Assembly: GCA_004556705.1 (NCBI GenBank)
Contig: SFGA01000044.1
Span: forward strand, 1 to 23,436
Reading direction: 5' to 3'
Length of the DNA: 23,436 nucleotides
Source: Ruminococcus sp.
GTDB lineage: Bacteria; Bacillota; Clostridia; Oscillospirales; Acutalibacteraceae
A program made the position numbers and the translations under genes. Position 1 is the stretch's first letter, and each line of letters begins with the position of its first letter. This document shows positions 15,989 through 22,488 of the stretch, piece by piece. The notes below the pieces were generated by a model. The model was not told the DNA's origin, did no database searches, and saw nothing but the letters and a program-made list of their open reading frames with translations.

Positions 15989-16020
15989 AAAAAAAACGCT
16001 GTCGAAGCTCCGACAGCGCC
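15989..16020 (-). terminator. Leader terminator (attenuator) before the ABC exporter pair
   Basis: On the minus strand CGCTGTCG (16018-16011) pairs with CGACAGCG (16004-15997) around GAGCTT, followed by eight T (15996-15989). It lies 25 bases after the stop of the small leader ORF and 19 bases before the ABC start. The only promoter I can see for the ABC genes is upstream of it, so it must be bypassed for their expression. Confidence 0.85.
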
Positions 16021-16044
16021 AATACACCCATAAATAACAAAAAG

Positions 16045-16149
16045 TTAAATCGCAAGAATGGGATAATGCGTCCTCTCGGGGCAGAAAATATTATAAGAAT
16101 CCATTGGGAAATCCGTATAAAGTCTGTTTCTTGAATAGTTGTTAATCAT
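16045..16149 (-). CDS. 34-residue leader peptide of the ABC exporter operon
   Basis: A short ORF beginning MINNYSRNRL and ending YPILAI, with a perfect AAGGAGG eight bases before the ATG (16147-16149). It lies between the promoter and the attenuator at 15989-16020. Bases 16079-16068 (CCGAGAGGACGC, codons 24-28) can pair with the 5' arm of the terminator (GCGCTGTCGG, 16019-16010) with one mismatch and a two-base bulge, giving an antiterminator. This matches ribosome-mediated attenuation as known for the bmrB leader of bmrCD in Bacillus. It has no Cys-rich or Gly-rich core or obvious leader cleavage site, so a modified-peptide precursor is less likely but not excluded. No homologue is recognised. 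Confidence 0.6.
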   Translation of the reverse strand: MINNYSRNRLYTDFPMDSYNIFCPERTHYPILAI

Positions 16150-16173
16150 TTTTTCTGCCTCCTTTTTGTAAAT

Positions 16174-16191
16174 TTTTGTTACGTAACAAAA
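16174..16191. promoter_or_regulatory. 18-bp perfect palindrome at the predicted transcription start, candidate operator
   Basis: TTTTGTTACGTAACAAAA is a perfect palindrome. It begins four bases downstream of the -10 box (16195-16200) and covers the predicted start site, the classic place for a repressor. TetR- or MarR-type regulators bind palindromes of this size, but no such gene is in the window. It recurs nowhere else that I can see here. Confidence 0.6.
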
Positions 16192-16194
16192 TAC

Positions 16195-16224
16195 AGGATA
16201 ACACACCGAACACACACTTGTCAA
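16195..16224 (-). promoter_or_regulatory. Promoter of the leader peptide-ABC operon
   Basis: Minus strand: perfect TTGACA (16219-16224), 18-base spacer, TATCCT (16195-16200). The -35 begins immediately after the T run of the preceding terminator. Confidence 0.7.
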
Positions 16225-16258
16225 CAAAAAAATACGGAGATGACGAAAAACATCTCCG
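16225..16258 (-). terminator. Terminator of the symporter gene
   Basis: On the minus strand CGGAGATG and CATCTCCG (16235-16258) enclose an eight-base loop, followed by TATTTTTTTG. It lies 27 bases after the symporter stop and separates it from the ABC leader promoter. Confidence 0.85.
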
Positions 16259-16285
16259 CTATCTTTTTATTGAATTTTAAGCCTC

Positions 16286-17731
16286 TTACTTTGTGCCTCT
16301 GCGCTGCTGAAGAGCCTTTGAAATTTTCTGCTTTTTCTCGCCCACAATGTCGTATTTGAACATCGGGATAATCGAAAGAAGTGCGAGAATACCCGGTACT
16401 GCCGTGTAAGCAAAGAAAATCATATCCTTTGTAGCTACGGTAAAGCCCGTAGCTGTACCTGCGTTAATTTGGGCAAGCGTGTCGGCATAGCCCGAGAGCT
16501 GAACGAACACAAGACCGAGCGCCGTACCGAGAGCCAAGCAGACCTTGATTGTGAGAGTGAGGATCGAATAAGCCGCACCCTCCATTCTCTTGCCTGTTTC
16601 GTACTCGTAGTAGTCAACGGCATCTGCGGTCATAATCATCGGCATAAGCGTAACCGCACCGAACTGAAGTCCGATAAGGAAAAGCGAAATATAGAACAAA
16701 ACGGTAAGAACCGCATTTTCAGGACTTCTAAACCAAAAATGACCGATTACAAATGAGAATATTGAAGCCGCAAAGCCGTAAACCGAAAGCAAAATATATG
16801 CTCTTTTTTCGTTGAGCTTTTTGATAAGAACGGGGCAAAGCGCCATTGAAATCATTGAGCCTACCGCCGTTACGATACCGAGCACCGCAACAAGATTTTG
16901 CGAGCCTAACAATACGTTTGCCGCCTGCACCTGAATACCCATTGCCATCTGTCTGCCGAAGCCGAGGAAATAGGATACGATTATGAGCATAAGCGGTTTA
17001 TTGTTTTTAAGAGCCGCAAGCATATCCTTAGCGGTTGTCTTTTCATTGCTTTCGACCTTGACACGTTCCTTGTTGACAATCGGAATAAGCGCAAAGAGAA
17101 CGCAGCCGAGAATTGCCGTCAAAACAGCCGTTCCGAGATATTCCGACGCTATCATCGGGGTATCGGTTTCGCCCTTTGCGACGATAACTCTTGAGCCTCC
17201 CTTAATTATAAGACAGACAATCGGCACGATAACGACGCAAGCCGAAAAGCCTATCTGCTTAAAGGTGTTTGAGATTGAAACGACGTTCGTTCTCTCCGTC
17301 GGGTCGGGAGTGAGTGCGGAGGCGATACCCTGCGAGGGAACGTCGCCCATTGTCATTGCGATACTCCAGATGAGATATGTAATAAATATCCACGCATACA
17401 GACCGAAGCCCTTAAACGGAACCTTTACGAACACGACCGCCGTAAACACAAACAACGGTACAAGCGAATAGACGATCATTGATTTGAACTTGCCGAGCTT
17501 TGACCTTGAACGGTCAACCAAGCTTCCGACAACAGGGTCGGCTGCGGCGGAAATTATCTTTGCTACAAGGATAAGTATTCCGACTACCGCAATGTCTGCG
17601 CCGAGAATTGATGCGTCAAATTCTGCCTGATATGAGTTCAAAAGACCGACTATCGCCTGAAAGCCGAAAAGTCCGAGCGAATATGCCGCAACCTCCTTGA
17701 AGCTCATATACTTTTTTGTGTCATTTCCCAT
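16286..17731 (-). CDS. GPH-type sugar:cation symporter (MFS superfamily)
   Basis: 481 residues with 12 predicted helices, typical of the glycoside-pentoside-hexuronide:cation symporter family (MelB, XynB/XylP relatives), which imports di- or oligosaccharides with Na+ or H+. The family signature is visible near residue 65: AADPVVGSLVDRSRSKLGKFK. The mid-protein loop after helix 6 and the segment TADAVDYYEYETGKRMEG (about residue 370) are also characteristic of the family. A GTG at 17738-17740 is in frame but belongs to the AGGGGTG ribosome binding site, so the ATG at 17729-17731 is chosen. It has its own promoter and terminator. Substrate is not readable; an oligosaccharide for the GH3, GH2 or GH30 enzymes is possible but the genes are not linked. 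Confidence 0.9.
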   Translation of the reverse strand: MGNDTKKYMSFKEVAAYSLGLFGFQAIVGLLNSYQAEFDASILGADIAVVGILILVAKIISAAADPVVGSLVDRSRSKLGKFKSMIVYSLVPLFVFTAVVFVKVPFKGFGLYAWIFITYLIWSIAMTMGDVPSQGIASALTPDPTERTNVVSISNTFKQIGFSACVVIVPIVCLIIKGGSRVIVAKGETDTPMIASEYLGTAVLTAILGCVLFALIPIVNKERVKVESNEKTTAKDMLAALKNNKPLMLIIVSYFLGFGRQMAMGIQVQAANVLLGSQNLVAVLGIVTAVGSMISMALCPVLIKKLNEKRAYILLSVYGFAASIFSFVIGHFWFRSPENAVLTVLFYISLFLIGLQFGAVTLMPMIMTADAVDYYEYETGKRMEGAAYSILTLTIKVCLALGTALGLVFVQLSGYADTLAQINAGTATGFTVATKDMIFFAYTAVPGILALLSIIPMFKYDIVGEKKQKISKALQQRRGTK

Positions 17732-17760
17732 TAAAATCACCCCTAAAAAATAATATCTTA

Positions 17761-17789
17761 ATAATAAATCATTGCTGTCTTGCAGTCAA
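17761..17789 (-). promoter_or_regulatory. Promoter of the symporter gene
   Basis: Minus strand: TTGACT (17784-17789), 17 bases, TATTAT (17761-17766). It separates the symporter from lgt-folD; I see no clear terminator between folD and this promoter. Confidence 0.65.
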
Positions 17790-17805
17790 CAAAAATCTAT
17801 TATTT

Positions 17806-18666
17806 TTATTCAATAGGTATATTATTCTGTATTTTAGCCGCTGTAACGGTGTTTTTCATAAGCGTTGCAATGGTCATAGGTCCTACTCCGCCGGGAACGG
17901 GTGTGATATAAGAAGCCTTTTTCTCAACCTCCGCAAAGTCAACGTCTCCGCAGAGCTTGCCCTCCTTATTTCTGTCCATTCCGACGTCGATTACAACCGC
18001 ACCGTCCTTGACCATATCGGCTGTTACGAAATAAGGAATACCGACAGCCGCCACCAAAATATCGGCACGGGAGGTTACCTCTTTAAGATTTTTCGTTCTC
18101 GAATGGCAGATTGTAACGGTGCCGTTTTTCTGCAAAAGGAGCATTGCCATAGGCTTGCCGACAATGTTGCTTCTTCCGATTACAACACATTCCTTGCCCT
18201 CGATTTCAATATTATAGTATTTTAGCATTTCCATTATGCCTGCCGGTGTACAGGGTAAAAATGAGTAGTCGCCTATCATAATATGACCTGTGTTCACAGC
18301 GTGGAAAGCGTCAACGTCCTTTATCGGGTCAATGTTCTCGATTACAGCCTTTTCGTCAAGGTGCTTCGGAAGCGGAAGCTGACAAAGTATGCCGTTAATG
18401 CTCTTTTTAGCGTTCAGCTCTTTTATGAGAGCGAGCAGCTCGTCCATTGTCGTATCCTCGGGTAAGGCGTATTCCTCAGAGATAATTCCCGTTGCCTCAC
18501 AAGCCTTTTTCTTATTGTTTACATAGGTTCTCGATGCAGGGTCATTACCCACGATAATAACCGCAAGACCGACCGAAACGCCCTTTTCTCCGAGAGCCGA
18601 AACCTCTTTTTTAACCTCGTCCTTTACAAACTGTGAAACCGCTTTACCGTCAATTATTTTAGCCAT
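17806..18666 (-). CDS. folD: Bifunctional methylenetetrahydrofolate dehydrogenase/cyclohydrolase
   Basis: 286 residues, standard for FolD, the cytoplasmic enzyme interconverting methylene-, methenyl- and 10-formyl-tetrahydrofolate with NADP. Family motifs are intact: SRTYVNNKKKACEATGI with the catalytic lysine, GILCQLPLPKHL, PCTPAGIMEML, the cofactor loop GRSNIVGKPMAMLL and PVPGGVGPMTIATLM. Its ATG is one base after the lgt stop, so it is the second gene of an lgt-folD unit, probably translationally coupled. No functional link between lipoprotein modification and folate is known to me; it looks like simple co-transcription. Confidence 0.97.
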   Translation of the reverse strand: MAKIIDGKAVSQFVKDEVKKEVSALGEKGVSVGLAVIIVGNDPASRTYVNNKKKACEATGIISEEYALPEDTTMDELLALIKELNAKKSINGILCQLPLPKHLDEKAVIENIDPIKDVDAFHAVNTGHIMIGDYSFLPCTPAGIMEMLKYYNIEIEGKECVVIGRSNIVGKPMAMLLLQKNGTVTICHSRTKNLKEVTSRADILVAAVGIPYFVTADMVKDGAVVIDVGMDRNKEGKLCGDVDFAEVEKKASYITPVPGGVGPMTIATLMKNTVTAAKIQNNIPIE

Positions 18667-18667
18667 T

Positions 18668-19711
18668 TTATTTACCGCCCTTTATGCCCTTTTCCGCTTG
18701 CTTCTTTTTCTTCTGCTGCGTTTTGATTATATTTTTAGCCTTAGCCTTTTCCTCGTCCTTTTTCTTCGATTTTACCACATAGTCAAGCTCCGCAGGTAAA
18801 ACCTCGACGGGATCATAGGGTTTAGGATACTTTTTAAGCTCGACAAGCTTTGCTATGAGAATTGCAAGGCAAAGCACCGCAATTATCGCCGAAAGCAGCT
18901 GCGAAATTCTGATGGTCGTGCCCGGAATATACAGGCTGTCCGTTCTGAAGCCCTCGACGACTGCCCTCTCCGCACCGTAGATAATGCCGTAGCAGAGTAT
19001 GAGCTCTCCCGCAAATTTATAATGCTTTCTGCATATATAATAGATAATGAAAAAGCCGATAATACACCAAAGCGACTCATAGAGAAATGTCGGATGAACC
19101 GGCAAGCTCGGGTCAACGGTAATACCCTTTTCCGCAAACAAGGATTTATTGGCTGTGAGATAATCCGCAACCTTTGAGCTGTACATACCCCACGGCATAC
19201 TCGTATTCGTTCCGAAAGCCTCCTGATTTGCAAAGTTGCCCCATCTGCCTATGCCCTGTCCGATAAGGAAGCTCATACCGCACATATCAAGCAATTTGAG
19301 GAAGTTCAAATCAATCTTACGGCAGGTAAAATATGCGACAAGTATTGCACCGATAAGTCCGCCGTAAATTGCAAGACCGCCGTTCCATATCTTCGGAATT
19401 TCAGAGAGATGATGGCTGTAATAATCCCACTCAAAAAGCACATAATATAATCTTGCGCCGATAATTCCGCCGATAGTACCGTAGAGCAAAACGTCAAGCA
19501 TTTTGTTCAAGTCGATTTTCCACTTATAAGCCATTCTGCCGCCGAAAAGCACGGCAAGCAAAAAGCCGAAGGCGATTATCAAGCCGTAAAACTTGATGCT
19601 CACGTCAATATTCACAAACGGTATCGTAAACTCAACGAAGGTCGAATAGACGTTAAACGCCTTTCCTATGCCTGTAAACGTAACCGCTGTATAATCGGTC
19701 AAAAATTTCAT
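18668..19711 (-). CDS. lgt: Prolipoprotein diacylglyceryl transferase
   Basis: 347 residues. It is the integral membrane enzyme that transfers diacylglycerol from phosphatidylglycerol to the lipobox cysteine of prolipoproteins. The Lgt signature GQGIGRWGNFANQEAFG is clear (about residue 151), as are IWNGGLAIYGGLIGA and HPTFLYESLW. Seven or so hydrophobic segments fit the family. It is longer than the usual 260-290 residues because of a C-terminal extension of about 60 residues, very rich in lysine and lacking hydrophobic segments (KSKKKDEEKAKAK onward), presumably cytoplasmic. The start follows AAAGGAGTG. It shares a transcript with folD. Confidence 0.96.
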   Translation of the reverse strand: MKFLTDYTAVTFTGIGKAFNVYSTFVEFTIPFVNIDVSIKFYGLIIAFGFLLAVLFGGRMAYKWKIDLNKMLDVLLYGTIGGIIGARLYYVLFEWDYYSHHLSEIPKIWNGGLAIYGGLIGAILVAYFTCRKIDLNFLKLLDMCGMSFLIGQGIGRWGNFANQEAFGTNTSMPWGMYSSKVADYLTANKSLFAEKGITVDPSLPVHPTFLYESLWCIIGFFIIYYICRKHYKFAGELILCYGIIYGAERAVVEGFRTDSLYIPGTTIRISQLLSAIIAVLCLAILIAKLVELKKYPKPYDPVEVLPAELDYVVKSKKKDEEKAKAKNIIKTQQKKKKQAEKGIKGGK

Positions 19712-19783
19712 ACTTACACTCCTTTGATTAGGATATTAAAATTTATTTTATCACATTGATATAAGAATTTCCACACTTTATTA

Positions 19784-19828
19784 AAAAATTGCACATTTAT
19801 AACCCGTTTCTTGAAAAATTGCATATTT
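19784..19828. promoter_or_regulatory. Pair of 15-bp direct repeats in the lgt / radical SAM divergent region
   Basis: AAAAATTGCACATTT (19784-19798) and AAAAATTGCATATTT (19814-19828) differ by one base and start exactly 30 bases apart, about three helical turns. They lie upstream of the radical SAM promoter (19855-19883), where an activator or repressor could bind. Function is inferred from spacing only. Confidence 0.4.
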
Positions 19829-19854
19829 CGCCTCTAAAGTTAAAACATTGTTCA

Positions 19855-19883
19855 TTTACATTAGAGCGAAATTATGTTATTAT
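19855..19883 (+). promoter_or_regulatory. Promoter of the radical SAM gene
   Basis: TTTACA (19855-19860), 17 bases, TATTAT (19878-19883). The ribosome binding site GGGAG is at 19900-19904. Confidence 0.65.
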
Positions 19884-19915
19884 ACTGTCAAACATGAATG
19901 GGAGATGCATAATTT

Positions 19916-21379
19916 ATGGCACAAGCACACGAATTTCAAAAAGCAGCTATACGCAAAACTCTTGAACAGATTTTGAAGTATATCGGTAAGGACCCGGACG
20001 CAAACCTTGTCAAGCTTGTTAATCATGGAAGCACGCTCTTTAAGGGCGTTTTCCCGAAACAGAATTTCGAAGCCTTTAAGAAGGCGGCTGCCGATAAGGA
20101 CAACATTTGGCGCCAATATGTCTTAGGTCTTTTGAGCGATATTGACAGAAATATCGTCGAGGAAATGACAATGGCTCTCGGTGTTGACGCAGCTCTTTAC
20201 GGCACAAAGGCTGTTCGTGCAAACCGTGAAAAATATCATTGCAACGTCCCGTTCATCATACTTTTTGACCCGACAAGCGCCTGCAACCTTAAATGCAAGG
20301 GCTGTTGGGCTGCCGAATACGGTTATAAGCAGAGCCTTACAAACGAGGAAATGCAGTCAATCGTTACTCAGGGCAAGGAAATGGGCACTCATTTCTATAT
20401 GCTTACCGGCGGCGAGCCGCTTATCCGTAAAAACGATATTATCGAGCTTGCAAGGAACAATCAGGACGCAGGCTTTGTAATTTACACAAACGCTACGTTG
20501 GTTGACCAAAAGTTCTGCGACGATCTTAAAGAGGTAGGAAATGTCGCTCTTGCATTGAGCCTTGAGGGCACAGAGGAGTCGAACGACTGGCGCAGAGGCG
20601 AAGGTGCATACAAGCGCACAATCGAGGCTATGGATCTGCTCAAGGAGAACAAGTGTCTTTTCGGCGTTTCTATATGCTACACAAGGAAGAATATCGAGTT
20701 CGTTACATCCGACGAATTCTTTGATATGATTATAAAGAAGGGCGCAAAGTATTCCCTTATGTTCAACTATATGCCTGTCGGTCATGATGCGGATAAGGAG
20801 CTTATCCCCACACCCGAGCAGCGTGAATATATGTATAATTGGCTTCGCAAGGTCAGAAATTCAAAGACGGGAAAGCCGATATTCGTAATGGACTTCCAGA
20901 ACGACGCCGAGTATGTAGGCGGTTGTATCGCAGGCGGCAGAAACTACTTCCACATCAACTCCGCAGGCGATATTGAGCCTTGCGTATTCATCCACTATTC
21001 CGATACAAACATCAGAACGCATACGCTTATGGAGGCTCTTAAATCTCCGTTGTTTACGCAGTATTATAAAAATCAGCCGTTCAACGACAACCATTTGCGT
21101 CCCTGCCCGATGCTTGAAAACCCCGAGGCACTTCGCAAGATGGTCAAGGAAAGCGGCGCTCATTCTTCGGATTTGCTTCACGCAGAGCCTGTTGACGAGC
21201 TTTGCGACAAGTGCGTTGACTTCGCAACCGCTTGGGCGCCCGAGGCAGAGCGAATTTGGAATTCAAGGAAGCACAGAGACACCCACACTCAGTATTACAG
21301 GGATACCGAGGAGGGCAAAAAGGAATTTGGCGGCTGCACAGGCTGCTGTGCCGAGTGCGCAAACAGAGATAAGGAATAA
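19916..21379 (+). CDS. Radical SAM protein with Cys-rich C-terminus, function unknown
   Basis: 487 residues. The radical SAM cluster motif CNLKCKGC gives Cys123, Cys127 and Cys130, followed by the MLTGGEPL SAM-binding strand. An N-terminal helical region of about 110 residues precedes the barrel. Downstream are many further cysteines (GGCIAGG, IEPCVF, RPCPML, DELCDKC, GGCTGCCAEC), so one or more auxiliary iron-sulfur clusters are likely, in a SPASM-like arrangement. It is a single-gene unit with its own promoter and terminator and no small precursor peptide alongside, which argues against a peptide-modifying role. Radical SAM enzymes that join lipid tails into membrane-spanning lipids are known in Clostridia and related bacteria and are a possible relation, but I cannot establish that here. 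Confidence 0.85.
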   Translation: MAQAHEFQKAAIRKTLEQILKYIGKDPDANLVKLVNHGSTLFKGVFPKQNFEAFKKAAADKDNIWRQYVLGLLSDIDRNIVEEMTMALGVDAALYGTKAVRANREKYHCNVPFIILFDPTSACNLKCKGCWAAEYGYKQSLTNEEMQSIVTQGKEMGTHFYMLTGGEPLIRKNDIIELARNNQDAGFVIYTNATLVDQKFCDDLKEVGNVALALSLEGTEESNDWRRGEGAYKRTIEAMDLLKENKCLFGVSICYTRKNIEFVTSDEFFDMIIKKGAKYSLMFNYMPVGHDADKELIPTPEQREYMYNWLRKVRNSKTGKPIFVMDFQNDAEYVGGCIAGGRNYFHINSAGDIEPCVFIHYSDTNIRTHTLMEALKSPLFTQYYKNQPFNDNHLRPCPMLENPEALRKMVKESGAHSSDLLHAEPVDELCDKCVDFATAWAPEAERIWNSRKHRDTHTQYYRDTEEGKKEFGGCTGCCAECANRDKE

Positions 21380-21390
21380 CCCAAAAACAA

Positions 21391-21432
21391 AAGCACATTC
21401 ATTCCGAAAGGAGCGAATGTGCTTAATTTTTA
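21391..21432. terminator. Bidirectional terminator between the radical SAM gene and lexA
   Basis: AAGCACATTC (21391-21400) pairs with GAATGTGCTT (21415-21424), with TCC/GGA closing a GAAA loop inside. T runs follow on both strands; the two genes converge here. Confidence 0.85.
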
Positions 21433-21443
21433 ATTTTCTGTTT

Positions 21444-22040
21444 TTAATAATTTCTGATAAGACCGACTACCTTGCCGAGAATAACAACCTCGTCAACGAT
21501 TATCGGCTCATACGCATCATTTTGCGGCTGAAGTCGGAAATGACCGTTTTCCTTATAAAAGGTCTTAACCGTCGCCTCGTCCTCAATAAGAGCGACGACC
21601 ATTTCGCCGTTCTGCGCCGAGGGAGTTTTCTCAACGATAACAATATCGCCGTTCAAAATGCCTGCGTTTATCATACTCTCGCCCCTGATTTTAAGAGCGA
21701 AAAGCGGCTTGTCATTCGAGCTTCTGCCGATATACGGAACATAGCCCTCAATCTGCTCAACAGCCAAAATCGGCATACCTGCCGTAACCGTACCGACAAG
21801 CGGAACTTGGGTATAATCGTTCTGCGGCTCGTTGCAAACACGCACGGAACGCTTGAGCATCGGGTCACGCTCTATAAGTCCTGCCTTTTCGAGGGCGTCA
21901 AGGTTAGCCTGCACCGACGAGGGTGATTTCAGACCGACCGCAGCGGCAATTTCACGCACCGTGGGCGGAACCTTGCTCACCTGTGAACGCTCCATAAGGT
22001 ATTCATATATCTGCTTTTGCTTTTGATTTATGGATGCCAT
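21444..22040 (-). CDS. lexA: LexA repressor of the SOS response
   Basis: 198 residues. It represses DNA-damage genes and cleaves itself when RecA filaments form. The N-terminal winged helix contains PPTVREIAAAVGLKSPSSVQANL (residues 25-47). The scissile Ala87-Gly88 lies in VTAGMP, and the catalytic pair is Ser122 in GESM and Lys159 in ATVKTF, all intact. The frame extends to 22154, but the ATG at 22038-22040 follows AAGGAGG at the right distance and the longer start lies beyond the promoter. It is transcribed alone. Two LexA-type boxes overlap its promoter, so it is autoregulated. Confidence 0.97.
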   Translation of the reverse strand: MASINQKQKQIYEYLMERSQVSKVPPTVREIAAAVGLKSPSSVQANLDALEKAGLIERDPMLKRSVRVCNEPQNDYTQVPLVGTVTAGMPILAVEQIEGYVPYIGRSSNDKPLFALKIRGESMINAGILNGDIVIVEKTPSAQNGEMVVALIEDEATVKTFYKENGHFRLQPQNDAYEPIIVDEVVILGKVVGLIRNY

Positions 22041-22080
22041 AAAAACCTCCTTATAAATTCGCAAATTTTCTCTTGTAATC

Positions 22081-22120
22081 ATGATAGCACAAATGTTCTT
22101 GCTTGTCAAACATTTGTTCG
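22081..22120 (-). promoter_or_regulatory. lexA promoter with overlapping LexA boxes
   Basis: Minus strand: perfect TTGACA (22104-22109), 17 bases, TATCAT (22081-22086). CGAACAAATGTTTG (22120-22107) matches the Bacillus-type box CGAACRNRYGTTYC except for its last base and overlaps the -35. A second, weaker box, AGAACATTTGTG (22099-22088), lies in the spacer. Binding at both would block polymerase. Confidence 0.8.
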
Positions 22121-22216
22121 TGAAAAAGAGTGCATATTTTGTGAAAATATACATGTTAATAAATTATTTGCGATATCTTAATTATTTGTTCATTTGCAAT
22201 TCATAAATTGCCGTTA

Positions 22217-22330
22217 TTATAACAGTGTACTTTGAACGGGGGCCGCAACCCGTCAGAGTATTTATACCCCCTCCTCAAACAACCCTAAATTGAAGGGAAA
22301 TGACCGAGCAATCGGTCATTTTTCTTTTTT
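22217..22330 (+). ncRNA. Candidate small structured RNA upstream of spoIIQ
   Basis: Predicted elements in order: a possible promoter (TTGCAA at 22194-22199 with TTATAA at 22217-22222); a 12-bp hairpin with one bulge, TACTTTG-ACGGG against CCCGT-CAGAGTA (22228-22260); a single-stranded CCCCCTCCTC (22267-22276); a small CCCT/AGGG hairpin (22283-22297); and a terminator AAATGACCGA/TCGGTCATTT with GCAA loop and T-rich tail (22298-22330). No open frame with a ribosome binding site explains it. C-rich unpaired stretches of this kind pair with Shine-Dalgarno sequences in several Firmicutes regulatory RNAs. The GGGGG in the first hairpin could instead pair with CCCCC. No known RNA family recognised. 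Confidence 0.5.
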
Positions 22331-22344
22331 AAGAATAATTTATT

Positions 22345-22376
22345 ATGCTCTCTTTGTAAGAGGGCATTTTTTATTC
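22345..22376 (+). terminator. Second terminator downstream of the candidate RNA
   Basis: ATGCTCTC (22345-22352) pairs with GAGGGCAT (22360-22367) around TTTGTAA, followed by TTTTTTATT. With the one ending at 22330 it forms a tandem pair, insulating the sporulation promoter downstream. Confidence 0.7.
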
Positions 22377-22439
22377 CAAAAACTTTCAGCATATTTCAAA
22401 CAGCATAAAAATAAGCCTTTTTACCGTTTTTATACATTT

Positions 22440-22468
22440 GCATATATTCGGAAAAATATGGGAACACT
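22440..22468 (+). promoter_or_regulatory. Sigma-F-like sporulation promoter of the spoIIQ-like gene
   Basis: GCATA (22440-22444), 15 bases, GGGAACACT (22460-22468). These match the forespore sigma-F consensus boxes GYATA and GGNNANANT at every defined base. The start codon is 20 bases further on, behind GGAGG. spoIIQ is sigma-F controlled in Bacillus, so the promoter and protein calls support each other. Confidence 0.65.
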
Positions 22469-22488
22469 CATATCGGAGGTGTTTTTAT

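Noticed and set aside
16045..16149. The 34-residue ORF as a precursor of a modified peptide exported by the ABC pair
   Set aside because: There is no modification enzyme or peptidase domain nearby, no typical leader/core division, and a terminator follows immediately. A regulatory leader peptide is the simpler reading, though export is not excluded.
20973..21926. A 317-codon plus-strand open frame
   Set aside because: It overlaps the end of the radical SAM gene in another frame, crosses a strong terminator and then runs antisense to lexA.
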